A stretch of 64,000 nucleotides of DNA from Zwartia panacis (lineage in GTDB: Bacteria > Pseudomonadota > Gammaproteobacteria > Burkholderiales > Burkholderiaceae_B): contig NZ_JAUHHF010000001.1 of assembly GCF_030410395.1 (NCBI RefSeq), forward strand, positions 1 through 64,000, read 5' to 3'. Positions 7,696 to 16,929 of this stretch are shown one piece after another; the stretch's first letter is position 1; every line of letters starts with the position of its first letter. The notes below the pieces were generated by a model. The model saw nothing but the letters and a program-made list of their open reading frames with translations, ran no database searches and had not been told where the DNA came from. Both the position numbers and the translations under genes were made by a program.

Positions 7696-8757
7696 CTAAT
7701 GGTGTTTGGAGGAGACGGGCGCTGCAGTGCCGGCATCCTCGTGCTTACGCCTCAACAGAGACAGCGCACCTGGCAGGTAGGTGACCAGCGTCACAATCCC
7801 AAAGCTGACGGCAGCCAGAACGGTAATCCCGCTATCAATGTTCCACAGTGCGAGCGTGGCCGAAAGCGTCGCCTCGCGCAGTCCCCAGCCCGAGATGCTG
7901 ATAGGCAGCATCATCAGTAGGCCGAGTGCTGGCATACCAATCATGAGAGCAGAAAAAGGCGCGCTGATACCGAAGGCTTTCAGGCAACACCAAAAGCTCG
8001 TCAATGCCAGGACATGGGTCATGACGGAAATCACAAGCTGAGGCAAGACGTTGGGCCAGCCCAACCCGGTTTTAAGCGCAAACATGGCCTGCGGCATACC
8101 AAGTTTGTCCAAAATTCGCTGGATCAGCGCGCGACTGGCGGATATTTTGATCAAGAGCGAGGCCAGTGCGGCGGCTGCCAGCATGGCGCCAAGAAGCCAC
8201 CAGCCCAGTGCCTGGCCCCAAGGGCCGAGCATCGCTCCGCCCAAGATCAGTCCCAGCGCGCCCAGGATATTGTTTCCAAGTAGGCCCAGCCCACGGTCGA
8301 GCGCAACACTAAAAAACCCCAACCGCAACCTGGGGGGCGCGCGATTGAGATCGACCGGAGAGTGGAGCTCTTGTGCAAGGGTTTGATGAGGCCCCGGATC
8401 TCGAGACGCGGATACTCCAGCGTGATAGGGGCGACTGCCTTCAACTGCGCGATAGCTGTCGCCCCCGATCGTGCTGGGCAAGCCTTGATTGATCAAACCA
8501 CCCGCAAAATAAAGCGAGATGTAGTCCCTGGCAGGTCTGTAAAGTTTGACACTGCGCATCAGCCAGCCCCAGCGGAGCACTGCCAGCAGGTTGGTCAGAA
8601 CGAGCATCAGAAATGCCAATCCGAACCAAACGGGCACGATGGCGATTTTCGTGTCTCGCAAGGCTTGCCAGTCAATATTGCGCGTCGCTAGCCAGAGCAG
8701 GGCGATGGAAAGCGCGATTCGAATGTAAGGCCAGAGTTGTTTAAAAAGTTGTTTCAA
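7696..8757 (-). CDS. UPF0104/flippase-like integral membrane protein
   Basis: Lysylphosphatidylglycerol-synthase transmembrane-region/AglD-like protein with about eight hydrophobic helices. It lacks the C-terminal aminoacyl-transferase domain, so it is not MprF. Hallmarks are LRWGWLMRSV, the GGLINQGLPSTIGGDSYRA motif and RGLGLLGNN. Between the GGD motif and DRGLG there are about 50 residues, roughly twice the usual spacing, rich in Pro and His. The start is uncertain: the first in-frame candidate is a TTG at 8823, inside the previous gene, and TTG at 8757, right before the first transmembrane helix, is chosen; neither has a strong ribosome-binding site. Family members are proposed to move lipid-linked substrates, fitting its place between GT39 and GT9 genes. 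Confidence 0.8.
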   Translation of the reverse strand: MKQLFKQLWPYIRIALSIALLWLATRNIDWQALRDTKIAIVPVWFGLAFLMLVLTNLLAVLRWGWLMRSVKLYRPARDYISLYFAGGLINQGLPSTIGGDSYRAVEGSRPYHAGVSASRDPGPHQTLAQELHSPVDLNRAPPRLRLGFFSVALDRGLGLLGNNILGALGLILGGAMLGPWGQALGWWLLGAMLAAAALASLLIKISASRALIQRILDKLGMPQAMFALKTGLGWPNVLPQLVISVMTHVLALTSFWCCLKAFGISAPFSALMIGMPALGLLMMLPISISGWGLREATLSATLALWNIDSGITVLAAVSFGIVTLVTYLPGALSLLRRKHEDAGTAAPVSSKHH

Positions 8758-8767
8758 GTGAATCGCA

Positions 8768-10312
8768 TTATTTGGTGGTGGCGTTGTGGTTGGCGCCCCA
8801 TTGACGACAATGGTAATAATCAAAGCGCGAGACGTGGCGGGTCAAGCGTTTAGCTTCGAAGCTGCCAATTAGCCTGCACCACTCGAATTCGCCTGTCTGG
8901 GTAGGCAGATCAAAGTGAACCTGCGACCAGTTTACAAAAAGACTGTCTGTGCCGGGGGGAATTTTGCCAAACCACAGGTCAAATTGATCGAAACGGTTAT
9001 CCAGTACATAGACGGGCAGGGGTCTGCCGTACCAAGCAAGTCGGCTACCCAGCGTCCAGTTGCGCACCGAGAGAGAGGGAAGGTCGTGCGCGCGCGCCAG
9101 TTCGAGAGCTTTCAAACCCGCCTCATCCCAACCCCAGAGGTCGGCGAGCGGGTTTTTGCGCGCGAGCGGATGATCGGCGGACAGGCCGGGGATACCCACG
9201 AAAAATAATGCAGCAAAAGCGACCAGACACATCACCGCTTGCGCCCGAATGAAAGCCAGAATCAGGGCTTGACGACCACTTGCCCAGCGCTCAGCCAGTG
9301 CATTCGCGGCGAATGGTGTCATTGCAAGCCACGCAGGCGCTGTCCAGTGTGGCAGGCTCCCCCCTCCGCCCGACATCAAACCCGTGACAACAAAGGGGAT
9401 AAAGAAAAACAACAGCAATCCTGCGCCTAACCACTGCTTGCTTTTGATTATTTGACGTGATGCCAGGTAGGCACCCAGGACGAGTAAGGGCCCGTAGGCG
9501 ACAAGTTGAACCCCAGCAAAAGCAGCGAGCCTGCGTGCCTTCCATGCCCCCCCGCTGCCGTGTTGGAGTTGGTAGGTAAATGAAATCCATTCATGTTGAG
9601 CGTTCCAGTACAGGACCGGGCTGATCATCACCAGCGCGACAACAGCGGCAAACCATGGACCTGCGGTCAACAACAACCGGACTCCGCGCGTGACAAGCAA
9701 GGTCACGATGACGGCTGCGGCAGGTAGAACAGCGGTGTATTTGGAAAGGCCCGCCAAGCCTAGCAAGACGCCTAGGGCTAACCATTGCGCAGTGTGATGA
9801 GGTGCTGGCTGCGCGAGTTTGAGGGTGACGGACATGAGCAGCAGCACCAGCACCATTAGCAGGCTGTCAGGCAAGAGGCCCACAGCCAGCACGTGCATGA
9901 CTGGGGCGAGCAATACTAATCCGACCGCCCATAGGCCCACAGTATCGCGGCTGATGGCTGGTTTGTCCTGAGCGGCATCCCTCAGGAGCCGCAGATCGTA
10001 AATTTGGATGGCGAGCCGCCGCGTCAATAAACATGCGATCAGCCAAAGAAGCTGTGGAATCAGGCGAATCACGCTATCCGGCGCACCCGCTGCGACCAGG
10101 GGCCATTGAATCCAGCCGACAAGAGGCGGGTGGTCAAAATAACTCCAGTCAGGCTTGGCGGCATACAACACGTAATGCGCTTCGTCGACCGACAGAGTCA
10201 AGAGCGCGCCAAAGCCAAGATGAATCAGCAGACCAAGCGCCAACAACGAGGTCAAATTGATCCAGGACGCAGCGGAGGTTGTCGCGACGCTGCGGGCATG
10301 TTTGGTGTGCAC
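8768..10312 (-). CDS. GT39 (ArnT/PMT-like) polyprenyl-phosphate sugar transferase
   Basis: A multi-pass GT-C fold transferase of about 514 residues. The first periplasmic loop carries the acidic motif SVDEAHYVLYA followed by DHPPLVGWIQ, as in ArnT and dolichyl-phosphate-mannose-type enzymes that take the sugar from a polyprenyl phosphate. About ten further hydrophobic segments follow, then a soluble C-terminal region. It probably glycosylates lipid A, LPS core or another periplasmic acceptor. No ArnC-like donor synthase is in the window. The start is uncertain: a GTG at 10363 would overlap the preceding gene by 26 bases; the GTG at 10312 leaves 25 bases of spacing and is used here. Confidence 0.85.
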   Translation of the reverse strand: MHTKHARSVATTSAASWINLTSLLALGLLIHLGFGALLTLSVDEAHYVLYAAKPDWSYFDHPPLVGWIQWPLVAAGAPDSVIRLIPQLLWLIACLLTRRLAIQIYDLRLLRDAAQDKPAISRDTVGLWAVGLVLLAPVMHVLAVGLLPDSLLMVLVLLLMSVTLKLAQPAPHHTAQWLALGVLLGLAGLSKYTAVLPAAAVIVTLLVTRGVRLLLTAGPWFAAVVALVMISPVLYWNAQHEWISFTYQLQHGSGGAWKARRLAAFAGVQLVAYGPLLVLGAYLASRQIIKSKQWLGAGLLLFFFIPFVVTGLMSGGGGSLPHWTAPAWLAMTPFAANALAERWASGRQALILAFIRAQAVMCLVAFAALFFVGIPGLSADHPLARKNPLADLWGWDEAGLKALELARAHDLPSLSVRNWTLGSRLAWYGRPLPVYVLDNRFDQFDLWFGKIPPGTDSLFVNWSQVHFDLPTQTGEFEWCRLIGSFEAKRLTRHVSRFDYYHCRQWGANHNATTK

Positions 10313-10337
10313 GGTTTCTCGGACGACCAGAGTGGTT

Positions 10338-11066
10338 TTATTTGACCTGAACAGGCAGGACACGCCAGGTCACTTGGCGCTTGCCATCCTCGGCGATGAC
10401 TTTGGCATTCGCGCGCGTGGCGGTAAAACCTGCGGGCAAGTCTGTTGTTCCGGTGACATGCAAAAAGTGATTGAGTTTGACCGCGATGCGGGGCAAAGTA
10501 ATCGTTTCCACCCGACCGTTTGCATATCGTCCTTCAAAGGATAATTCGAGCCATCCTTTGAACTCAGGTTTTTGAGCGTTTTCCTGCAATAACCACACCA
10601 GATAGGACAGTTTGGTGGAGTTTTTCCCTTGGGTAAACAAGCTGGTGCTCACACCGATCGGACCATAACGCGGGTCGAACGGCAAGGTTTGCGCAAACAA
10701 GTTCAGTTGTTCTCGCAAAGGTCCGATCAAGGATTCTGCGGTCGACAGACTGCTTGTCAATTCTTTGATCTTCGTGTCGCGCACGCTGATTTCGGCGTCG
10801 AGCACCTTTTGCGACTCGTCTACCTTGGTTTGCAAGGTTTGTTTTTCGACCGTCAGATTCTTGAGCTCTTCGGTGAGCTTTTGCGTTTCGGCAAGAGAAA
10901 GGCGTTTTTCACCATAACTTGCCTGCAAAAAAAGAACACCGCCACCACCCAGCAAAATGCCGATCAAAAAGAGAATCAGCCAGCCGGGCAAGCCGCGGGA
11001 GCCGCGGCGTGTATCGTAGGGCGCTGGTTTGAAAATCGCGCGTTTGGCTTGAACACGTATCACCAT
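10338..11066 (-). CDS. Membrane-anchored coiled-coil protein of unknown function
   Basis: A 242-residue protein with a basic N-terminus, one transmembrane helix (LPGWLILFLIGILLGGGGVL, about 26-46), a long heptad-like coiled coil (about 55-115, rich in Lys, Glu, Gln and Leu), and a C-terminal beta-rich domain, presumably periplasmic. It resembles proteins annotated as DUF6776, but that name is only tentative. A good GGAG ribosome-binding site precedes the ATG. It sits 22 bases after murU and just before the GT39 gene, so it may be a scaffold for the envelope enzymes encoded around it (inference). Confidence 0.75.
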   Translation of the reverse strand: MVIRVQAKRAIFKPAPYDTRRGSRGLPGWLILFLIGILLGGGGVLFLQASYGEKRLSLAETQKLTEELKNLTVEKQTLQTKVDESQKVLDAEISVRDTKIKELTSSLSTAESLIGPLREQLNLFAQTLPFDPRYGPIGVSTSLFTQGKNSTKLSYLVWLLQENAQKPEFKGWLELSFEGRYANGRVETITLPRIAVKLNHFLHVTGTTDLPAGFTATRANAKVIAEDGKRQVTWRVLPVQVK

Positions 11067-11088
11067 ATCATTCTCCGCATCGCGGACA

Positions 11089-11772
11089 TCAACTCTTGAG
11101 TATGCATTCTAACGTGTTGAGCCGCTCGGGGGTACCGACATCAATCCACACCCCTTGATGAAGTGCTCCTGACACGAGTGTGCGAACGATCGCATCGCGT
11201 AACAATGGAGCGAGTTTTGCGGGTTGTTTTGCCGGAGTATGGGCAAAAAGAGAGGGCTGATACACACCGATACCGGAAAAGGTGAATTTGGGCATCGTGT
11301 CATCGGTCACGCAACCGGTCGGCAACAGCCCGAAATCTCCGTGAGGATGATGCGCGGGATTTGCCACCAGCAGCAACCACGCTTGTTGTGCAGTGCATTG
11401 CAACGATGAGGCGATCTCCAGCGCTTGAGCAGGATCCCAGTCACACCAAATGTCTCCGTTTATCACCAGAAAAGGATCGGTTCCCAAAAGAGGCAGCGCC
11501 GTGGCAATGCCTCCTGCCGTTTCGAGCGCAACCGTTTCGGCTGAGTAGCGGATATGAACGCCCCATTGATGACCATCGCCAAGCGTTTGTTCAATCAGCG
11601 CACCCAGCCAAGCGTGATTGATCACGATCTCTTTGATCCCGGCCGCTGCGAGTTTTTCGATATGCCACTGGATCAGTGGTTTGCCGGCGACGGGAATCAG
11701 TGGCTTGGGTAGAGTGTCGGTGAGTGGGCGCATTCTCTCCCCGCGCCCAGCAGCCAGAATCATCGCACGCAT
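11089..11772 (-). CDS. murU: N-acetylmuramate-1-phosphate uridylyltransferase
   Basis: A 227-residue nucleotidyltransferase with the pyrophosphorylase signature at the N-terminus (MILAAGRGERMRPLTDTLPK) and the metal-binding VINGDIWCDWD segment. MurU converts MurNAc-1-phosphate to UDP-MurNAc in the cytoplasmic cell-wall recycling route that bypasses MurA and gives intrinsic fosfomycin tolerance (known from Pseudomonas putida). Assignment as murU rather than a generic sugar-phosphate nucleotidyltransferase rests on the immediately upstream amgK, whose stop codon overlaps this ATG. The length matches MurU. Confidence 0.9.
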   Translation of the reverse strand: MRAMILAAGRGERMRPLTDTLPKPLIPVAGKPLIQWHIEKLAAAGIKEIVINHAWLGALIEQTLGDGHQWGVHIRYSAETVALETAGGIATALPLLGTDPFLVINGDIWCDWDPAQALEIASSLQCTAQQAWLLLVANPAHHPHGDFGLLPTGCVTDDTMPKFTFSGIGVYQPSLFAHTPAKQPAKLAPLLRDAIVRTLVSGALHQGVWIDVGTPERLNTLECILKS

Positions 11773-12818
11773 CAGAATGTGTATCCCACCTTGGTTTGCA
11801 CTTGGTCGAGTTCGTCAAGCACACGCAAAAGAGGTTTGAACGCGAGATAGCGTCCGGCGACTTGGCGGACGTACTGATTGACGCGAGGAATATGCGCCAA
11901 ATAGCCTGACTTGCCGTCGCGATGGTTGAGTCTGGCAAACACACCGAGAATACGCAGGTTGCGTTGCAGTCCCATCCATTCGTAATCCTGGTGGAAATCT
12001 GCGAAATCGGTAGGCACTGGCAAACCGTGTTTTCGGGCTAGTTCCCAGTAGCGAATGGCCCAGTCTAATTGCTGGGGTTCTTCCCAGGTTGTACGGGCAT
12101 CCATCACCAGTGAGGCCAGATCGTAGGTGATCGGGCCGGAGACGGCATCTTGAAAATCCAAAATGCCGGGGTTGGCGCCGTGTTCCGGGCGTTCGCAACG
12201 CATTAGATTCGGGGAGTGGAAATCGCGGTGCACGAGCACGCGAGGTTGCGCGGCGTTGCGATTGGCCAGTAAATCAAATACTTGATCCAGCCCTTTTAAG
12301 GCCTCAGGGCTCAAGGTCACTTTGCAATGGACCGTGACATACCACTCGACAAAGAGGCCGAGCTCATCTTTGAGGCGAGCGACGTCATAGACAGGCAGTC
12401 CCGCAGCGCTGGCAGATTGCATTTGCACGAGTGCGGCCAATGCCTCACGATAAATTTTTTGCAGCGTGGCATCATCAAGTCCCGCCTGAATGCAGTCGTA
12501 ATACGTGGTGGGACCCAGATCGGACAACAGTAGAAATCCCTGAGTCAGATCCTGGGCGAGGATCCTGGGTACGTTCAGCCCGACAGTCGAGAGTCTTTGG
12601 GCTACATCGACAAAAGGTTTGCAGTCCTCCTGAGGCGGTGGCGCATCCATCACGACGAGCGTGCCCTGCGCAGCGTTGATTCGAAAATAGCGTCTGAAAC
12701 TCGCATCGCTTGAGGCGGGTGCAATGCTGGCAGGATCGAGGCCCAAGGAGCTTGGGCAGGTCTGAATCCACTCAAGGAGCCGGGTCATTCTGGAGTCGGA
12801 AGAAGAGGTTGACATCAT
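11772..12818 (-). CDS. amgK: MurNAc/GlcNAc anomeric kinase
   Basis: A 348-residue aminoglycoside-phosphotransferase-fold kinase. The catalytic loop HRDFHSPNLM and the metal-binding ILDFQDAVSG are intact, and the N-terminal SSDASFRRYFRI is typical of AmgK. It phosphorylates recycled N-acetylmuramate (and N-acetylglucosamine) at C1, feeding MurU. It is the first gene of the minus-strand envelope operon and is transcribed divergently from lptD, an arrangement seen in many Proteobacteria. Two consecutive ATG codons mark the start. Confidence 0.92.
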   Translation of the reverse strand: MMSTSSSDSRMTRLLEWIQTCPSSLGLDPASIAPASSDASFRRYFRINAAQGTLVVMDAPPPQEDCKPFVDVAQRLSTVGLNVPRILAQDLTQGFLLLSDLGPTTYYDCIQAGLDDATLQKIYREALAALVQMQSASAAGLPVYDVARLKDELGLFVEWYVTVHCKVTLSPEALKGLDQVFDLLANRNAAQPRVLVHRDFHSPNLMRCERPEHGANPGILDFQDAVSGPITYDLASLVMDARTTWEEPQQLDWAIRYWELARKHGLPVPTDFADFHQDYEWMGLQRNLRILGVFARLNHRDGKSGYLAHIPRVNQYVRQVAGRYLAFKPLLRVLDELDQVQTKVGYTF

Positions 12819-12889
12819 CGCGAAAATGTAGTGAAAAATTGAATCTGACCGACCGTTTGATCGATCACAGCAAAGATGAGGGGCTTCTC

Positions 12890-12895
12890 TATAAT
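12890..12895 (+). promoter_or_regulatory. Candidate -10 element of the lptD promoter
   Basis: A perfect TATAAT lies in the amgK/lptD intergenic region, about 79 bases before the chosen lptD start. The nearest TTGATC (12857-12862) is 27 bases away, too far for a standard -35, so either the -35 is weak or an activator or extended context is used. Confidence 0.45.
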
Positions 12896-12973
12896 AGCGT
12901 CAGGATAGAACATATTTTTAGAGCTGTTTTCAAAGCAAACAAACCTGGTTTGTTGCTAAGTGTCTGTATTAAG

Positions 12974-15367
12974 GTGACTTTTCAGAACGTGCGTATCTAT
13001 CATTCGCTGTGGTTGCTTGCGGGGCTGGGGATTGCGGCGGTACATGCGCAACCTTCCCCTGCGCCTGCTGCACCCGCGATTGTAGGCCCAGGTCTACGTG
13101 TTTCGCCTTTGCTCGAGCGCAGTACAGTACCTGACAGGGAAATGCCAGCTTTCCTCGAAGGAGCACAGATCGAGGGTGATAGCCAGGGAAATGCCAGATT
13201 ACGGGGTAAAGCCAGCATCAGAAGGCAAGATGCCGTCCTGAAGGCCAACATTATTGACTACAACAAGCGCACGGGCGTGATGGACGCTCAGATTAATGCG
13301 CGCCTGATTAGAGATGGAAACATCCTTTCCGGTACTAGCATTATTTACAACTCAGAAGATGGCACGGCCAGCGTGGATCAGCCTAATTTTTGGCTGGATG
13401 ATGGTGGTGCCGGAGCGGGGTCTTGGGCGGATGTTTTCAATCGAGATCAGATGAGTATCACTGATGTCACCTATAGCGGCTGCCCATGTCCGCAGCCTTC
13501 ATGGTACATAGAAACTGAAAAGCTCGATCTGGATTACGCTGCTAACGAGGGCGTGGCCCGAAACGGGGTGCTTTATTTTAAAAATGTACCGATTCTGGCT
13601 TCGCCATATCTGACATTTCCGATTAAAAAGGAACGAAAATCCGGTTTCTTGTTGCCAACGTTCGGCAACACATCCAATACCGGCTTCGATTACACGCAGC
13701 CGTACTATTTCAACATCGCACCCAATTACGATGCAACACTGCAGACTCGCGCGATGTCCAAGCGAGGCGTACAGCTTGGAGGAGAATTTCGCTACCTTGG
13801 AGCGAGTTACAGCGGTCAAATGGCGGGTACTTATCTGGCTAAGGACCTGCAAACAGGCGAGGATCGCTGGCTATACAGTGCGCAGCACAGCCAACGTTTC
13901 GGGCGAGGCTTTTTTGGTGGTTATAACGTCAACGGCGTGTCGGATGACAATTACTTCAATGATTTTGCCAGCCTGGGTATTAATCAGGCTGTCATTAGCG
14001 CCCTACCCCGTCAGGTTGGCGGAGGTTGGGGAAGTGAGTACGTTACTACAAGCGTAGCGGTGTCGACTTTCCAGACGCTGTCACCTACTGGCACGCTTGT
14101 GATCCCGCAGTACAACAAGGTTCCCGAGTACGCGATCAATGCCTCACGCTTTGATATCGGTGGGTTTGATGTACAAAGCTTGAATACTTTGACAGAGTTT
14201 CAGGCGCCACTTGATAATCGATTCGCTTTTGGACCAGGCGGTAGTTTACGCTGGCGCCCAGACGGTCAGCGCTTGCTTTCATATAACTCGATCGCTTATC
14301 CCATCGTACGACCAGGCTGGTATATCACCCCCAAAGTTGCTATGAGTCTGTCTCAGTACCAGACGAACTGGTATGGCCTTGAGCAGACTTTTGGTTACGG
14401 ACAGCCTTCCAATGGTCGCGCATTGCCGATCATGTCAGTCGACTCTGGTATGACTTTTGAGCGCGATACGACTTTTTTTGGCAAATCCGCGCTCCAAACG
14501 CTTGAGCCTCGAGCCTACTATCTGCGGGTGCCTTACAGGGATCAGTCTCAGTATCCTGTTTACGATACAACGCTGGCGGACTTTAGTTTTTCTTCTGCCT
14601 TCCAGGAGAATATTTTTGCGGGTTTTGACCGGATTTCCAACGCAAACCAGGCGACCTTTGCTCTGACGACCCGCTGGCTCGATGCGAGCTCGGGTTTTGA
14701 GCGACTGCAGCTTGGAATCGCTCAACAATACTATTTCGAAGATCAGTTGGTGACCTTGCCAGGACAGATTCCACGCACCAACACCAAGTCTCAGTTTCTC
14801 TTCGGTGGAAATGCGGCATTGACGGATACTCTCAACTTATCCTCGCTGCTGCAATACAACCCCTACGCTAGCCAGATCAATCGTGCTCAGATCACTAGTC
14901 GCTGGCGCCCACAGAGGCTCGCGACTCTAGCGTTATCTTATCGCTATCAGGTCAATCCGCCTGCCTTAAGTTTGTACCAGCCCCAAGGTCAAAATCAGGT
15001 TAGCGCGGCTTTTCAATGGCCGTTGACAAACAAGTGGTACTCGATTGGTCGTGTGGACTACTCATTCAACAAGGTATTTGCACCCAGCATCATTAATCCC
15101 TCTCAAACACTTGATATTCCTAAAGTCACTCAGGCAGTGCTGGGTCTTGAGTACAAGGGCGACTGTTGCTGGACTGGGCGTGTCGTGATGCAGCGCTACG
15201 TTGTGAGTGTGGATCAAACCAATACAGGTGTGTTTTTTCAGCTCGAGTTAGGTGGTTTAGGCAATCTCGGCCAAAATCCCATGGCTGTTATTGGCCGAAG
15301 TATTCCCGACTATCAGCCGATTAATCCGCCGCTTCCGCGAGTCAATAAATTTGAAAGGTATGAATGA
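12974..15367 (+). CDS. lptD: LPS-assembly outer-membrane protein LptD
   Basis: Outer-membrane beta-barrel that, with LptE, inserts LPS into the outer leaflet. About 797 residues. It has a signal peptide ending near HAQP, an N-terminal OstA/LptA-like jellyroll (LEGAQIEGDSQGNARLRGKA onward) and a large barrel rich in alternating aromatic strands. Disulfide cysteines are present: SGCPCPQPSW in the N-terminal half and the adjacent pair in KGDCCWTGR near the C-terminus. The start is uncertain: no ATG precedes the signal peptide, and the GTG at 12974 (weak AAG before it) or GTG at 12989 are the options; an ATG at 12710 lies inside amgK on the other strand and is rejected. The stop overlaps surA by 4 bases. 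Confidence 0.93.
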   Translation: MTFQNVRIYHSLWLLAGLGIAAVHAQPSPAPAAPAIVGPGLRVSPLLERSTVPDREMPAFLEGAQIEGDSQGNARLRGKASIRRQDAVLKANIIDYNKRTGVMDAQINARLIRDGNILSGTSIIYNSEDGTASVDQPNFWLDDGGAGAGSWADVFNRDQMSITDVTYSGCPCPQPSWYIETEKLDLDYAANEGVARNGVLYFKNVPILASPYLTFPIKKERKSGFLLPTFGNTSNTGFDYTQPYYFNIAPNYDATLQTRAMSKRGVQLGGEFRYLGASYSGQMAGTYLAKDLQTGEDRWLYSAQHSQRFGRGFFGGYNVNGVSDDNYFNDFASLGINQAVISALPRQVGGGWGSEYVTTSVAVSTFQTLSPTGTLVIPQYNKVPEYAINASRFDIGGFDVQSLNTLTEFQAPLDNRFAFGPGGSLRWRPDGQRLLSYNSIAYPIVRPGWYITPKVAMSLSQYQTNWYGLEQTFGYGQPSNGRALPIMSVDSGMTFERDTTFFGKSALQTLEPRAYYLRVPYRDQSQYPVYDTTLADFSFSSAFQENIFAGFDRISNANQATFALTTRWLDASSGFERLQLGIAQQYYFEDQLVTLPGQIPRTNTKSQFLFGGNAALTDTLNLSSLLQYNPYASQINRAQITSRWRPQRLATLALSYRYQVNPPALSLYQPQGQNQVSAAFQWPLTNKWYSIGRVDYSFNKVFAPSIINPSQTLDIPKVTQAVLGLEYKGDCCWTGRVVMQRYVVSVDQTNTGVFFQLELGGLGNLGQNPMAVIGRSIPDYQPINPPLPRVNKFERYE

Positions 15368-16926
15368 TGACAGGCGCTACGAAAAGCTCAATGAAAAGCA
15401 CGACCATTATTCGGCGTTGTTTCACATGGCTGACGTTCCTGGGTTTGTCGACTTTTGCGCTGACGAGTACTGCACAGCTAGGTTCGCAAAATCAAAATCG
15501 AGCCAATACCGCCCAAAAATCAGCTACTGAGCGAGACGCCGACGGAATTGTCGCCGTCGTCAACAAGGATGTCATTACACGCCGAGAGCTCGATTCCCGC
15601 GTTCGTATTACAAAACGCGAACTTGCCGCCCAGCGCATTCAGGCGCCGCCCGATTCTGTGATTGAGGCTCAAATTTTGCAGCGCCTCATTACCGAGACAC
15701 TCGAGCAACAAGAGGCTCGTCGCCAGCGTATTGATGTCACGGATGCGATGACAAATTCCGCCATGGAGATTATTGCCAAGCGTAACAACACGACTGTTGC
15801 GGTCATGCGCAAGCAGATCGAAGGCGCAGGTATCAACTGGTCCGATTACACCGCCATGATTCGTCGCGAAATCATGGTTGAGCAACTCAGGCAAAGAGTC
15901 GTGGACAGCACCATTTTTGTGAGTGATGCCGATGTGGACGCCTATCTGAGAGAACAAAAGGCGCGTAAAGAAGGCAATCTGCCGCTTTCCGTGCGTCCCG
16001 CGCCACCTCCGCCTCCACCACCCAAGCCTCAGCCAAAACCGCAGGCTGCAACGCCTGCCATCATGGGGTTAGCCCAGATCCTGGTGCGTGTGCCAGAAGG
16101 CTCGAGCGAAGAGGAAGTTAAAGCGCTGCGCGCCAAGGCGCAGGGACTGCTTGCTCGTGTGCGTAAAGGTGAGAGTTTTGAGGCCGTTGCCAAAGCTTCG
16201 TCCGATGGTCCAGAGGCCAGCCGAGGCGGAGATATGGGGGTGCGTCCACTGAGCGGATGGCCTGACCTGTTTCTCAAGGGCGTGGCGGGCGTGCCCGATG
16301 GCCGTGTGAGTAACATCATTCAAAGTCCCAACGGCTTTCATATCTTGAAGGTGATTGGACGCGCAGGCGGTGCGCCTCCACCACCACCTCCGGAACCTAA
16401 ACCTCAGGCAGCACCTGCACCAGGCACCCCGGGCGGACCCGTTCCTCAGGGACCGATGCCAGTTCAGCAAACACAAGCCAGACATATTTTGATCAAGACG
16501 ACCGCAGTCGTCACCGATGAAATTGCCCGTCAGCGACTTGAGCAAATCAGGCAGCGAATTGTCCAGGGCGGAGAGTCTTTCTCCGATATGGCAAAACGTT
16601 TTTCTAATGACTCGTCTGCGCCTCAGGGTGGTGTGCTGGGCTGGCTCAATCCTGGTGAAACCGTACCGCCTTTTGAAAAGGCGATGAACGCACTCAAAGA
16701 GGGTGAAGTCAGTCAGCCTGTGCAGAGTCAGTTTGGTTGGCATCTGATCATTGTGGATGGACGTCGCACCCAGGATATGGCGGATCAGTTCATTCGTAAC
16801 CAGGCCCGCCAGCAAATCTTCCAGCAGCGATCGAATGTCGCTTTTGAAGCGTGGTTGCAGCAAGTGCGCAGTCAGTCCTTCATCGACAACAGGCTTGAAA
16901 AAAGCCAACGTCAGTCAGGACGCTAA
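15364..16926 (+). CDS. surA: Periplasmic chaperone and peptidyl-prolyl isomerase SurA
   Basis: Chaperone for outer-membrane proteins including LptD. 520 residues: a signal peptide (RRCFTWLTFLGLSTFALTST), a SurA_N chaperone domain starting at DGIVAVVNKDVITRREL, and two parvulin domains (about 235-335 and 372-470). Both parvulins carry the usual GGD/GGV-LG-W pattern (SRGGDMGVRPLSGW and PQGGVLGWLNPGE). Proline-rich linkers precede each isomerase domain (about 214-231 and 336-369), making the protein longer than the roughly 430-residue enterobacterial SurA. It is translationally coupled to lptD by an ATGA overlap. Confidence 0.95.
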   Translation: MMTGATKSSMKSTTIIRRCFTWLTFLGLSTFALTSTAQLGSQNQNRANTAQKSATERDADGIVAVVNKDVITRRELDSRVRITKRELAAQRIQAPPDSVIEAQILQRLITETLEQQEARRQRIDVTDAMTNSAMEIIAKRNNTTVAVMRKQIEGAGINWSDYTAMIRREIMVEQLRQRVVDSTIFVSDADVDAYLREQKARKEGNLPLSVRPAPPPPPPPKPQPKPQAATPAIMGLAQILVRVPEGSSEEEVKALRAKAQGLLARVRKGESFEAVAKASSDGPEASRGGDMGVRPLSGWPDLFLKGVAGVPDGRVSNIIQSPNGFHILKVIGRAGGAPPPPPPEPKPQAAPAPGTPGGPVPQGPMPVQQTQARHILIKTTAVVTDEIARQRLEQIRQRIVQGGESFSDMAKRFSNDSSAPQGGVLGWLNPGETVPPFEKAMNALKEGEVSQPVQSQFGWHLIIVDGRRTQDMADQFIRNQARQQIFQQRSNVAFEAWLQQVRSQSFIDNRLEKSQRQSGR

Positions 16927-16929
16927 GGC

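Noticed and set aside
12710-12973. Longer N-terminus of lptD
   Set aside because: The added residues lie over the divergent amgK start and lack family similarity; the signal peptide begins after 12974.
16069-16908. 279-codon antisense open frame inside surA
   Set aside because: Opposite a certain gene, with no domain and low-complexity stretches derived from the Pro-rich linkers.
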